The notes: generated by a model not told the origin, from the letters alone. Positions 1 through 12,639 are shown, counted from the stretch's first letter. The stretch is DNA of 64,000 bases from Buddleja alternifolia (GCA_019426215.1 CM033404.1:25364843-25428842), one strand, 5' to 3'. Translations and numbers: made by a program.

Positions 1-883
1 TCCAATCAACCTTCACTTATCCACCCAACCTCCACAAATACCCCCACCCCGCCCCACCCGCCACTGTCATAAACCATCTTCTCTTCCGAAAAAACATGTG
101 CACCTTGGCATGCCCCGTTGCTGGCCAAATATCATCGCCGCCATCATGAACTTTTTCCCCCCAAAAAGAGAACACAAGTTAGAAAACTTAGTTTTGACGA
201 GGACAATTAGGTTAAATATTAATTTTTATTTTTTCTATAGAAAATATGCTTAGGACTATTTTCTCAATCGACTTTGAAGATCAAGACATCAAGAAGTCAC
301 CAACTTTGATCATTTGACCTGAAGAATTAAGAAGCCAACACCGAGAGGATTCCATGAAAGGAAGAAATCAATAACGTGTGAAATCCAAAGCAGATGGACT
401 CATAAGAGCTAAATTTTTAGAGCTAATGGAATTGGAGCTGAAGATTGCTACACTAGGGAGCCAAGAAGAAATTATTGCTCGATATTTTCTAACGTACATC
501 TAAGTCAAATTATGAGTGATCTAGGTCGAATATAAACTCGCACTATTTCAGTTAAGATGACTTCGGATACAAATCGAATGACGCACTCTCAAGAATATAG
601 ACTGCATTTGGGTATAACCAAGCTGCCTACGTACTCCCAAGGGATCAAGTCTAAACGTAGTTCAAATGATTTTGTTATATCGATGATTCGTATTCTTAAA
701 GTATCTAGTATTTTTAATATAGGATCGTACTCTCTAGTCTGTGGACTATCGTGAATAATACGAAGTATGCCTCATAATATTTATTGCTCAGATTATTTGT
801 CCGTGAAACTCAATAAATGGCGGTATTTATAGAGTTTCTACTCTGTACTGTAGAGTGAATGACAGATGGGACATCTCATACTG
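1..883. other. Non-coding stretch, no gene recognised
   Basis: No reading frame here has a recognisable domain; the longest (557-754, 65 codons) looks like chance. The sequence is AT-rich and unique within the window as far as I can read it. It is probably old intergenic or retrotransposon-derived DNA. Confidence 0.5.
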
Positions 884-1119
884 GATGTCTTACACGTGTA
901 TTTAGCAAACAGTCTTGATTGAATGTCATAGGGTCGGGTCACGGGTCAACCCTACCCAAATCAGTAAAAACACGCGAATCTTGGAATGTAATGCAAATAT
1001 CATTGTAGTAGGGACCTTTATGTGAATCTTGTCTCGTATCATCGTATACGAGGCCTTCAAAGGTCTTACGGCGTATTAAATACGAAGTATCAAAAGACTT
1101 TTACATATTTGGCATATCA
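884..1119 (+). repeat. Dispersed repeat, copy 1 (partner at 13769-14005)
   Basis: About 236 bases starting GATGTCTTACACGTGTA recur at 13769-14005 in the same orientation at roughly 90% identity by eye. Shared landmarks are the GGGTCACGGGTC block, the segment TCTTGTCTCGTATCATC, and the ending GGCATATCA. It has no coding capacity. The family is unknown, but it is likely part of a transposable element, possibly an LTR or UTR. Confidence 0.75.
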
Positions 1120-1752
1120 TTAGTCCCCCACTTCGTTAGTTGTGAATAAATTAATTTCAATTCGTTTATTGATAACTGATGAAGTATAATAATTCATATA
1201 TGAAGCATTTAAGGCATTCGTTTCTTTGTCTTTATTAAAACTTTCATCTGTCTTTGTAATCATTACTCTGCAGCTGTTTTTGGTCATAACTTCTGACACG
1301 CCTATTCCCGAGAATCATAAGTTTGATCCGATACGTTATCAGCTCGAATTCCAAGGGACTCTAGTTGAATCCGAAACGTCACGTCTCCTCACCGTTAGAT
1401 CTAAGTTTTCACCATCAAATCTGCACCGTTGATCTTTGCCTCTCCTATATATACCCATTTTTCACCTCTCATTTGAGTTTTTTACTTTCGCTGATTTTAC
1501 TCCCCATACAAAAAGATTTCTTGAGAGGAATGCGAGTTAGCTGCTTCGTTGGTGTCTGTGCTGTTGCAATTTTCTTCTCATTTCCTTCCCGAGTTTATCT
1601 TCGTTCTAGGTATGGACTTATCTCTTCTACTTGTCCAATTTCCATTTTTTTATCTTTTATATTTGCATCACGCAATGAGTAATAATAGTGTAAATCCCAA
1701 GTCACCTCGTGCTTCTGATGAGGAAAGTGAGGCTAGCTTGTCTCATCGTATA
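1120..1752. other. Non-coding stretch with a TATA-like motif
   Basis: Contains CTATATATAC near 1446 followed by pyrimidine-rich sequence, the look of a promoter plus 5' leader. Short overlapping frames (1226-1432, 1365-1682, 1549-1755) show no domain. It may be the 3' part of the element that carries the 884-1119 repeat. Confidence 0.35.
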
Positions 1753-3702
1753 TGATAGTGTTAGGTGTCAGGCGAGCCAATTGTTTTGGGCTCTGCCATA
1801 TAAAATGTAAAACACTGTGACAGTCTTGTTTTAAATATATTGAAATTTTATTTATGGTATGCTTCTTTATTGTTATAACTAGTGTTAGTATAGATAAAGA
1901 TCTCATGGATTACATATGGTTAGGGGAGTGGTCGGGATACATATGGAATGCTCTCAAAGACCATAATCCTAAACATTATTCCAAGTCATAGAGGCTGTGA
2001 GATGCGGGATTTCATTGGCCTCGTCAAGACTTGTTCATGCATGTAACTCTTCCAAGAGGTTGACGCATTCCATTGTCGATGGCTTGTATGGTAATACATG
2101 TATGAAGATTCATACTGGATTATGGAATTGAACGGCCCTGCCAAAGGACTCCTATTTGGTGCTGTCGAACATGGAGTCCTTGGGTTTCGTAGTGTGTTAT
2201 TAATCCTTAGACCCAAGATGTCATTTGGAAAGGGTGCTACCCACTCTGCTTTGATATGCACGTGCACTCGAGGAGAGTCATACAGCGTGTATGTTGGGTA
2301 TAGTCTGGTAGTGCAGCGAAACAAATGGCAGTCGGAGAGGGATTCATCCAGGGTCACGAGTACCCAGTATTTCCTATGTTGTTGCGAGAATCTAAATGAT
2401 CGTTAAAAGCCTTTGATCAAAGCGATTGTCTTCTGAGAGGGATTTGTGATCCCGGATTAGAAGACTGGATCATTAGATGTCACAACACAGTCATAGTTTC
2501 TAAGGTTATTAGGGTTCGACCGTCGTCATACCCTAGACCATGGACGGGAAAATGATGAAGGGATTCTACTCACACGACGTTCGTAACTCGGATAGGTTTT
2601 TGCTTTTCATCGTTGACATCTAGGAAGTCGTGGCCACGTTGCTAGACATCGAACCATGACTAATAGGTGCCTTGGATTAATTTGGTGAAATTAATTCAAA
2701 GTCTAGTTCATTATTTAGAATAATTAATCTAGCCTACGGGGACTTATTGCTAGCTTGACAACGAGCCTGAGGGGTCACACACATAACTTAGTGTAATACC
2801 TATTGGTTAATTAATTCTTTGTGAATTAATGGTGGGATTAATTAATTGGATTTAATTATTCAAGGAAAATGAATTAATTTAACTAGTTAATTAATGGTCC
2901 TATAATTTAATATTAGAATATTAAATTGGGAAGGACTAATTAATTAATGAGAAGAAAGAAAATAAAATAATATATATATACATACACATGTGCACGTGTG
3001 GCGTGTGTAATTGTGTATGCGGATTTGGTGGAAAGATTTATCTTGCTCACCAAGTTTGTAAAATATATATATTAATTAATATCCTATAAATATATTTGGT
3101 AGAGTCCTTAATTAATTAAAGTAACTAATTAATGGATATGGAAGGATTCTATTTGATATATGTTAGGACATTATTAAATATGGTAATATCTAGTTAGTTA
3201 GAAAGAGTCCAACTAATCAAGGAGAGAGAATAAAAGAAAAAGGAAATATATATATATATCAGTACACGCCTCCTCCCTATTTTTTAGGGAGAGACAGGCG
3301 TGTATGGTGTAGGGTTTTTAACCCTAGGTGGACTCTATATATATGTGTGTTCCACCTCTTTTAAAATAACTAATGGATTTTTGGTTTAGAACACATGAGA
3401 AAATAAGTTTTCAAAGAAATACTTTTTCTATTATTCTCTCCCAAATTTTCTTTCATACTATTTTCTTCAAACTCATGTGTTGAGTGTGAAGAACACTTAA
3501 ATAATTCCAAACCCTTTTTTCTAAAAAGTCAAGATTCGATATTCTCCTTGCTAGCATTGGTGGAGATAATTGAGGGTACGAACTAGGGTGTGGATACATC
3601 TCAGAGGCACAATGCTTGGGGCGCTAGGGCAAATCAATTCGAAGACTGCAACAGGGAGTAGCTTAAAAAGACATTGTTGTTTTAAGGTCTACGAGAGGTA
3701 AA

Positions 3703-5075
3703 TGATAGGAGTCATTTTTACATAAGTTTTTAGGTCCTTTCAATGACAATTCAGGCCCATATATCGTTTATTTTGTGCCACTCGTGCGTTTAATATGTGT
3801 GTAAAGTGCTTTCAGGTAGTAAGCGATGATGGACGAAGAAAAGGGCAAAAAGACGACTCATTTACCCAACGCTGCTCAAGGCTTCGCACTGAGGCGCCTA
3901 GGTGCCATTTTTCTCGCGCCCAGGCGCGACCCAGCAAACAACAATCAAAGCTTCGCACTTCCGCGCCTAGGCGCCTGAACCGCCACGCCTAGGTGCCACA
4001 TATCGCGCGCCTGGGCGCCCCGGAACTTTTGCCCCAAGAAAGACACGCCACATAGGCGGCGCCTAGGCGTCGATCAACGCGCGCCCAGGCGCCGCGATAA
4101 CAGAATTTTGGAACTATAAATAGGATTTTTCAATTCATTTTGTGGGTTCGGAATCTTGGGAATTGGGAGCATTTTCTGGGGTTTTGGGCCATTATCACTG
4201 ATCTTGAAGAGCAAGAAGAGGATAAGAGCCAAGGATTGAAGCTACATTAAAAGATCTATTGCCATTCAATCTTATAGGGAGTTTCTTTCATTGTTCATTG
4301 CATTTGATGTTTACATTTATGTATAAGAACATGTTGAATTCTTCTATGTTGATAGTTATGGGCTAAATTCATATGGCTAGGGCCTTGTAAGAATTGATTT
4401 GTTATTTATTCGAATTATTGATAATTGTTGAATTAATTCCTTTGTTGCTATGTGTTATGAATTTGTGCTTATACTCCTTACATGTGATTGATCACCATAT
4501 GTTTTATCAATTGCCTAGCTTAGTATCTTGAGAAAGAGTTAAGTTAGGGTGCAAGAAATTCATAGCATCACCGATCAAATAGGAGTTGCCCTAGACATAG
4601 GTAAAGACTCCCGGGTGAAGTCGTTCGATTCTAATCGAGTAAACTCTCGTTCCTTAATGCATGCTTAGAGGTTAGATTTCCGGGTAGACATACTTAGGAA
4701 ACCACCGCTTAAGTGTAGGAGTATATTGCGAGACATCGAGTATTCTTTACCTTAGGAGTTTTCACCATAGCAACTAGGTCTAATAATTCAACAAGAGTCT
4801 TTGAGCGAATAAGGATCAAATCAAGTCTTGCATGTGCCTTAGTCTATCTCTCACACTTGAGTTTCAATCCGTTGCTTGTTCTTATTTCTTTTGTTCTTTG
4901 TTTGCTTACTTGTTTTACTCTTAATTTCCGTTAATTTGTCTTTACGTTTATTCGAAAATCATAAGCTAAAAATCCAAGTCTCCGTGGTTTGACAACCCGG
5001 ACTTATTTTGTCCATTTTTTATTACTACACGACTAGTATACTTGCTACCAAAGCACGTTAGCTTCTAGCGTGTCA
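3703..5075 (+). mobile_element. Nested solo LTR of a Ty3/gypsy-type element, TSD GTAAA
   Basis: Begins TGATAGGAGTCATT and ends CGTGTCA, and is flanked by a perfect 5-bp direct repeat GTAAA (3698-3702 and 5076-5080). The interior has features of plant Athila/Tat-type LTRs: a very GC-rich early part, ACTATAAATAG as a possible TATA box near 4113, and a long AT-rich tail ending in the 'cactacacgactag' style segment. No primer site or internal domain follows. It therefore arose by LTR-LTR recombination after insertion into the older LTR 1753-5224. Confidence 0.8.
3886..4100. repeat. GC-rich cluster of palindromic GCGCCTAGGCGCC-like motifs
   Basis: At least seven close variants of GGCGCCTAGGCGCC or GCGCCCAGGCGC occur within about 215 bases of an otherwise AT-rich region. 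They lie upstream of the presumed TATA box of the nested LTR, so they belong to its U3 region. Confidence 0.7.
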
Positions 5076-5268
5076 GTAAACATGAGTAAACTTTCTCCTA
5101 GGATAGCTTTGAATCCGATGGTACCATGTCGACCTAGCCCTAATTTCACGGATTCCTCTTTAATTTTTAAAATTATATATTTTTCACTACGCCTGTATCC
5201 CTGGGAGTTGTACCGATCCCAACAGTATCACCTCTGGAAGTAGCTCAAGTAGCACTGCCTCTTCTCAC

Positions 5269-6433
5269 TGTTAGGTATATGCCCTAGATGCCAATGACGA
5301 GAAATAGATTGTATAGGGTATCTGATTATGTTGTACGAACATATCATTAATAAAAAGGCATTTATTCTTATGTTCATATAAAACTTCATGGCATTAATAA
5401 GTATTGAACAAGCAGTCCTTGTGAATCAAAGTTGACTCTTCGCCCTTTATGGAATAAAGAAGTGGCACGGGGAGAGTCTGACACCTGATCACTTAAAAGG
5501 GTTCGCAAGTCAATGAATCTTAATTGGGCATTAAGATTTGACTTGTATGACGCATGCTCTGACAAAGAGTGCCAGTCTAACACTATGGGATAGTGAGAGC
5601 ACATGTCATAAATATACCAATGGAATTGATATATTCGAACACAACTCGTAGTAATCCGATCACATGGATATTTATTCAATGACTGTCAATGATCAAGATT
5701 ACCGGTCATAATAGTATGCGTGAGCCTTAGACCTGAGGGGTCATGATCAATGTACTTGTACTGTTGAATTTATTACTAAAGTAGTTAGGCCCAAATCACC
5801 CTTTCGTGGGGCAGACCTCGAAGTGCGGTCTCATTGAGTCAAGTAGCACTTGTGAAGTGATCATCAAGATGGGATTCACTGTCTTGATAGTAAACGAGAA
5901 AGTATCATGTGCAATCATAGGCAAATGAACTTATAAGCTTTTGGCCACAACAATGAAACTAACTCGTGTAAGACATGGAGGGTAGTTTGATAATTTTATT
6001 ATGCTATGATTTGATGCACAATATCAAGTATTGTGAGTTTGACATAAACCACGACTCTCACTTGATTGAGATACGTCAGTAAAGGACTTATACTCATATG
6101 GTATTTATGATCCAAAGGTTTGTAAATGATGCAATCATTTCGTACTCGATTAGGTTACGATGTGAGTCCACGGGACTGTCTAGGTGACACTCACATCCTT
6201 TGGTATCCTCCCATTACCAATCGAGACGAACCTAAATAGTCGCGCTATAAGAAATAAGCAGGATATCTTTTTGTGTAAATAATTTATCTTTTAGAAAGAC
6301 AAATTAAATAGGACGGATTGATTTAATTGGTAAATCAATAATTCAAATATTTAATTAGATTAAATTATTTGAATTTAATTAATTAATTGGAATGAATTAA
6401 TTTTATATATATTTATTTGAATTGAATTTGTAT

Positions 6434-6477
<44 letters not shown>

Positions 6478-6878
6478 GATGGACTAAGTTGACTGGGCCA
6501 ACTTAGCGCATAATAGGCATGCACTAAGGGCCTAGGAGGCGCCCCACTTAGGTTTAGGGTTTGAAGATTATTTAATCCTCAAACTGACAAGCTAAACCTA
6601 ACCCTAGAAGACAATACACAAAAAGAAAAGGAAAATCCTCTCCCCCTCACTCTTGCTAGCCGTCCACCATCGATCAAAGGAGAGAGTCCCGGGGAGCTTT
6701 TGAAGACTTGTTTCGCGTGAAGTTTTAGAGACAGGAATTCGACAAGAGTTGTTATTACGCGATTTGCAGATTAACGAATCCTTGAAACCTTGAAAAGCAT
6801 CAAACCTACGTTAAAGTGATTCGATCCTAGGAATCCTTTTTATTTCCGTTGCATTTTTCATTCATAGGATTCCTAACA
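5269..6878 (+). mobile_element. LTR A of a copia-type element
   Basis: Starts TGTTAGGTATATGCCC and ends CCTAACA, giving a matching terminal inverted TGTTAGG/CCTAACA; length about 1610 bp. A tRNA-Met-type primer site follows directly. It shares many phrases with the LTRs at 7971, 28361 and 30329, such as 'gacctgagggGTCA', 'GACTGTCAATGA' and 'TTGGCCA'. A long AT dinucleotide run lies at 6439-6472. Upstream 5-bp flank CTCAC. Confidence 0.8.
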
Positions 6879-6879
6879 G

Positions 6880-6892
6880 TGGTATCATAGCC
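6880..6892 (+). other. Primer-binding site (tRNA-iMet type) of element A
   Basis: TGGTATCATAGCC, one base after the LTR end, is one mismatch from the usual plant initiator-Met primer site TGGTATCAGAGCC. Confidence 0.75.
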
Positions 6893-7970
6893 AATTTTAG
6901 CGCATTTGATGATTTTTTGCATTTGAAATTATGTTGGCTATTTTAATTTGGAATTAAGATCTGATTTTTTGCATGATTTATCTTTGATAATGAATCTGAA
7001 TTGTTGAAATCCATATTCGCCTCGAAAATCGCCGTCGTGCCACAGCTGTAGCACCGCCAGGCAAGCGACGCAGCTAACGGCGCTGACAGCAGCAGCGCGG
7101 CTACACGTTTGGAATGTGCAACAGCGCCGTTGCTATTTAGGTGAGGAAAAAAAAAAGGGAAAGAGGGAGCGCCGCGCTACCGCCGGGCGGCTTCGGGGAT
7201 GCAGTAGCGAACAGGTGCTGGGCTAAGCCCAGTGTGAATAGCGCTGGGCCTGGCCCAGCGCGATACCGAATGTGGGGGGCAGTTGGGCCGGGCCCAGTGA
7301 GCTGCGCGATTATTATATATATATATATATTTATATATTCATTATATTTATGTATATTAATAAATATTGGGTTTGACCCAATACACAAATTTGACCCAAA
7401 TTTGTTAGTTAATCCTTTCCCCTATTAAAATTGATTTTGTTTTTTTAACTTAAATTAGATTAATAATTAAATTGGATTTAATTATATCATAAATTAATTA
7501 GAGTTAGTTTATGATTCCACAAGGCGATTCAATGAATTAGATTTATTTTTCATTTATGGTAGAAATTGGGTTTTCACAATAATTAAGAATAAGTTAGACT
7601 TAGTTTTTAATAATAATTTAGATTTATTTATTTATTTTCAAATTTGAAATTAAATTCATTCTTTGTAATTAAATTGGATTTAATTAATTGTGAATTCTTT
7701 TTCAAATTTTTAATTAATGCCAACATAATTTTGAATAGTTTATTTACATGCTTTGATGTATGTTATGGTGGATGCATCCCATGGGCTTAGGGTTTTTACC
7801 GCATTGTGTTATCTGGGTTGTAATTGGCTGATTTATGCCCCCCCAGTTTGTATTTTATTTTCGGTAGAATCATGTATAGGGTGCTTCTAAATATGTAATT
7901 AGGAGTAGGACCCTCTAGAGCTTGGAGCCTGGAGCTTATCAAGATTAGATTTGATATAAAGGTTTTGATG
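6893..7970 (+). mobile_element. Untranslated leader of element A
   Basis: Non-coding. It is similar to the leader after LTR B (9561-11790): both have a GC-rich part with repeated GCTGGGC/GCCCAGC words (here 7215-7300), many 'aaattggattta' words, and a block ending in a run of C then CAGTTTGTAT. The overlapping frames at 7137-7428 on both strands come from the GC-rich part and have no domain. It stops where the truncated LTR B begins, before any gag. Confidence 0.65.
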
Positions 7971-9546
7971 TTGTTCATATAAATCTAATGGCATTTAAAT
8001 ATATTGAACAAATTAGTCCAGGAGATTTCAAGATAGACTTTCCACCTCTTATGGGCAAGAGGAGGCATTGGAACAGTCAAGTACTTAATCTCTAAAACTG
8101 GGAGTTCGTGAGTTAACGAATATTAATTGCGCATTAATATTCAACTCATATGACACCTTCTTTGACAAGGAAGTGCCATTCATACACTGATTAGATAGTT
8201 GGAGCTGGTGTCATGAATATGATTAATGGAATTAACATATTTGAACTCGACTCGCATTAATCCGACCACATGTGTATTTACTCTTTGACAGTCAATGATC
8301 GGGATTAAGATTGTGATAGTATGTGTGAACTTTAGACCTGAGGAGTCATTTATAACATGCTTGTAGTACTGGATATGTTATCAGAGTAGTTCCCGTATCA
8401 CCTGATAGGTGGGGTTGACCTCGAAGTACGATCCAATAGTGCATTTGATGTTATAAGATAACTTGCCAAAACGGGATTCACCGTCTCAACAGTAAACGAG
8501 TATGTGACCTGTACGATCGTAAGTAATTGAAATTATAACTCTTTGGCCAAAGCATATAAACTATCCTGTGATTGTCACTGAGGGTACTTTGGTAATTTCA
8601 CATTATTATGATTCTTAGTACAGTATCAAGTTCTATGAGTTTGACTAAACCATGACTCTTACTTGATCGGTCACGTCGGTGAAGAGTTTATACACATATG
8701 GTATTCGTATTCAAGGTTCGTGATGACATGATCATCTCGTTTTCAATTGGGTTACGATTTGGTTCCACGGTGTTGGCTAGGTGACAACCTTATCCTTTGG
8801 AATCCTCCCATTGTCAATTGAATCGAGCTTATGTGAAGAAAAGGAATATTTCTTCAAGCTAAGGGTATTTTGGTAGAATCACATTTGATATGAATTGTCT
8901 GACAAAATAGATGGCATGATTTAATTAAAGATATTTATTTTGATTAAATAAATTAATTAAATCATATTAATTCATAAGTTAAATTAATTGAAAATTAATT
9001 TATAAGTTGAATTATATTAATTGGATTAATGTAATTAATTAATTATCAATTTGATTGGACTTGGATTTAATTAATTACACATGGGCTAAGTAAAAACAAA
9101 GCCCGAAGCCCATTTGGAAAAGGCCATTTCGGCCGCCCCTCATTGTGTAACCCTGGGGAAGTCTTTTACTTGGTATAAGTAATCAGCCAGTGTCAAACTC
9201 CACACACATAAGTCATTGTTTTAGAATCTGACACTGAGCCAAAATAAACCTAAAGCATTAGGAAAGAAAAATCCCTCCCTCTCCATCCACTCTAGCCGAG
9301 TGCAATTGTTGCCGAGGAGGAGATCAAGCTTTTCTTAGAGAATTTTCCTTCCGCGTGATTATCTAGAGGTAGAAGTTTGGGGTTGCTGTTGATAATTCAA
9401 GATTCAATAGACAAAAAAGGTAATTCGATTACTCTTGACAATTCTCGTTAATTGGTCTATATGCTAATATCAGGAATATTCCCGAATAGGATTCTCGGGT
9501 GTGATTCGGATTAAATTTTTTTTATCCACTAAATTGAATCACAACA
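7971..9546 (+). mobile_element. LTR B of a copia-type element, 5' truncated
   Basis: Aligns with LTR A from TGTTCATATAAA onwards (5371 region against 7971), at about 70% by eye, and ends in CACAACA before a primer site. The first ~100 bases present in LTR A (the TGTTAGGTATATGCCC end) are missing, so the left end is a breakpoint and not a true terminus. Confidence 0.7.
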
Positions 9547-9547
9547 T

Positions 9548-9560
9548 TGGTATTAGAGCC
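9548..9560 (+). other. Primer-binding site (tRNA-iMet type) of element B
   Basis: TGGTATTAGAGCC directly after the end of LTR B; one mismatch from the plant initiator-Met primer site. Confidence 0.75.
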
Positions 9561-11790
9561 AAAATTCGGGAATATCATGATATTCGTTGTATGTTTATGT
9601 GTTTTAATTGTTATAATATCATAAACATGTATTTAAGTATGTATGTAAATTCGGGTAATTTATATTATGCATGCTTATCTATAAAATTAATTTTTCATGA
9701 GTTGAATTGGATTTACTGGGTAAGACGAAAAATTGAATTGGATTAGTGATTTAAATAAAAATTGGATTTTTTGAAAAAATCGCATCGCCACTCCGCCGCC
9801 AGAGCAGCAGCGGGCAACGGCGAAGCCGTCACCGACGCTGCTGGCTGCTATTGTACAGGGGCGGCGGTGGCTTAAATGGGGTGTTGGGATTTAGCCCAAC
9901 ACATTAGGGTTGTGTTGGGCTGAAGCCCAACACCGGTGTGCGGAGCGCTGGGCTTGGCCCAACGCATAAATAAGCGTTGGGCTCTTTAGCGCGCGTATAT
10001 GCTCTGGGCCGAGCCCAGCGCTAGATAAATAGGCCCAGCACAATTAATTAATAATGCTGGGCCAAGCCCAGCTGTCGTTTAGTTAATTGGGTGTTTTTGA
10101 ATTGGGCCTAATATAATTAATTATAGGGCTTGGCCCAAATGATTTAAGTGGATTGACCAATTATCAAGTAATTAATTATATGGGTTCAATCCAAATTGAG
10201 AAACTTAACTCAAATATTTATCAAGTAAACAACCCTAATTAAATTTGTTTCAACTTCTAAATTGGATTTAGTGAATAAATTTTAATTGGATTTAAATTTA
10301 TTCAAAAACCCTAAATTAGATTTGGGAATTTTAAATTAGTTTTAATTTTATTCTAATTTAGATTTAGTTACTTTATTCAAATTGGATTTAAAATTGAACT
10401 TAGAATTGTTCAAAGTCTTAAATTGGATTTATAACTCTTTTTCAAAGATGATTTATATTAAATTGGATTTATTAGATTAGTTTTAAATATATTTTTCCTT
10501 TTACATGATATTGCTATATGTTTAGATTAAATTACCCATTAGACTTTATTTGATGATAGTCAATCTTTAATTAGATTAAAGTATTCAAACTAAATTGGAT
10601 TTATTTTGATGATATTAAATTAGATTTAATTGAAGAATAAATTGGATTTAATCAAGAGATTGAATTGGATTCAATCATAGATTAAATTAGATTTAATCTT
10701 AGACTAAATTAGATTTAATCACACATTAAATTAGATTTAAAGGATAAATTCATGTATGTGTTTTAAATTGTTTATATGCTCCTTACATATGTGATGGTGA
10801 CACCATGTATGGACTTAGAGTTTTATTTAAGTTGTCTTACCTGGATTGTATAGGGTCGGTTTTGAGCCCCCCAGTTTGTATCTCCAATTCATAAAATTTT
10901 GTATATGTTATTTCTATGTAATTGTTTTAGAGATAGGCCCAAATGACGGTTCATGGTGGCACATGAAGTCTTGGAGAATCAAGAAGATTAGATCTTTGTA
11001 TAGGGCCCAACCCTTGTAATAGATAGGACCCCTCCCCGATCACTCGTTGGCTCGAGTTGATCTAGATAGTCCATACATGTGTGTGTTGTTAGAATCACTA
11101 GGCTTATTCTTATGCATTTTCAATTATTGCGCAATAAAGAAATTAATGTGCAAAGTGAGACCAACTAAATCATTATCGAATGTTATAATTCTCCCAAATT
11201 GAAAAACTGAATAAGTAAAGGGGCATTGGATGTCTTAACTCTCCATCAAACTTTAGAAGATGGGTTCATTTCTAGTGCATGACATCTTCTCGGAATAAGG
11301 GGGTCATGCATCAAGACATGGTACTCTATCTTCTCTAGTGCATTTGATGCTTTCATGTCGAAACAAATTTCACCCCATATATCATTCAAGGTTGCAAGGC
11401 GAGATTAAATTGTTAGACTGAAAGAAGTTGATGGAATAAATGACTCAGATGGATCACCACCTATATATCGAAAAAGTTTGCGGTTCAGTGATCCATGAGC
11501 TAAAGGAGATTGAATCATCGGTTGGACTGATTTATGTTTGACATCACCTCAATGATCTAATGAGCCATATATCGCTCCAGGTTGCAACTTGTTTAGATCA
11601 TTGGGGAAATCAATCACTCACTATGAAACCAATCTAACGAGGTTTCCGATTATTGCAGTGGGATTGCAATATTTCGAGAAAAATAGTGGGAGTCAAGTAA
11701 ATATTGAAATCCTTGATTTTACTTGAAAGTACATAATAACACATCTAATCAAAAATCTTAGTTAATTTTCTGCAGTTTATTTCCATCACA
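9561..11790 (+). mobile_element. Untranslated leader of element B
   Basis: No coding domain. Contains a GC-rich block (9780-10080) rich in TTGGGCT/AGCCCAA inverted words and a long stretch of repeated 'aaattggattta' words (10250-10740). It leads to the gag pseudogene at 11791. The phrase ending in a C run plus CAGTTTGTAT (10866-10880) matches 7840-7852 in leader A. Confidence 0.65.
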
Positions 11791-12629
11791 ATGACAAACC
11801 CTTTGACAATACTACTTGAGAAAAATGTCCTCACTGGACCAAATTTCATTGATTGGATACGAAATCTGAGGATTGCCCTCAGCCTTGAATCTTCGGGACA
11901 TGTGCTCGACGAAGAGATGCCTGAAGTCCCAAACCCTAGATCTTTTGAAGATCGGCTTGCCCGTGAAGAATAAAGCCGACACTCGTGTCAAGGGGAACAT
12001 ACTGGGATCGATGACCAATGAACTGCAACGATCTCATGAAAAGATGGGAACGGCTGCTGAAATCATGGTTCATCTAAAGGAACTCCACGGAGAGCACAAC
12101 AGGACTGCTCGTTATGAGACTTCATCTCAACTCTTTTGGGGCGAGAATGAAGAAAGGAGAGAAAGTTGGGAATCATGTTTTGAAGATGATCTCCATCTTC
12201 GAGAGATTGGAAGCCCTCGACTTCTCTATGGACTTCCAGCTTCAGACTGATCTCATCCTGCAGTCACTACCCAAGTTTTTTTTGCAATTCATAGTGAATT
12301 TCAATATGAATGACATTGAGTGTTCACTGTCGGGTCTTTTGAACAAACTCACATATGCTCAATCACAAATGGACCCCAAGATGAAAGAGACTGCTTTGGT
12401 CATTTCTACTGATTCTTCAAAGAATCAGAAGAAGAAACGAGGCAAGAAGCAAATAGGAGTGACAAATTCTTCTGGGAAGACCAAAGGCAAGGAAAACCAA
12501 AAGAAGAGGTTCAAGGGTAGGGCCCCAAAGAAGACAGACATCTGCCTCCACTGCAAAGAAGCAGGGCATTGGAAGCTTGACTGTCCGAAATTGAAAGCAG
12601 AAAATAAAGTAGGTATAGAGTGGGTGTAG
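11791..12629 (+). pseudogene. gag: Ty1/copia gag fragment, frameshifted
   Basis: The capsid-like part of a copia Gag protein. The opening frame (from 11791) carries the typical 'FIDWIRNLRIALS' segment near residues 19-31. Homology moves to a second frame around 11950-11970 and to a third near 12110-12150, where 'MKMISIFERLEALDF'-like capsid sequence continues. A zinc knuckle CLHCKEAGHWKLDC (CX2CX4HX4C) lies near 12543-12584. The fragment stops soon after; no protease, integrase or RT follows. It fits as the start of the coding region of the element with LTR B. Two frameshifts and the missing rest make it non-functional. Confidence 0.8.
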
Positions 12630-12639
12630 AAATCTCTCT

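Larger units (their letters stand above)
1753..5224 (+). mobile_element. Solo LTR, long family, interrupted by a nested LTR
   Basis: This stretch aligns along its length, at modest identity, with the LTR at 60262-63048. Both share the opening GATAG..TAGGTG, the GCGAGCCAATT/GCGCCAATT block, the phrase GAGCCTGAGGGGTCACACAC (2763 and 61326), GTGTGGATACATCT near the end, and a closing CCCAACA. A separate solo LTR (3703-5075) sits inside. No primer-binding site follows, so it reads as a solo LTR. The flanks GTATA (1748-1752) and GTATC (5225-5229) match at 4 of 5 bases, as a mutated target duplication would. About 2.1 kb without the insert. Confidence 0.65.

Noticed and set aside
1986..2406. Two overlapping open frames of 123 and 102 codons
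   Set aside because: Inside a solo LTR and on opposite strands; no domain.
7137..7428. Overlapping open frames on both strands
   Set aside because: They fall in the GC-rich block of a retrotransposon leader, where stops are rare by composition.
9548..9560. Initiator-tRNA-like sequences (also 6880, 23958, 63050) as tRNA genes
   Set aside because: Only 12-13 bases match a tRNA 3' end and they sit at LTR borders or in a viral leader; they are primer-binding sites, and no tRNA cloverleaf was found.
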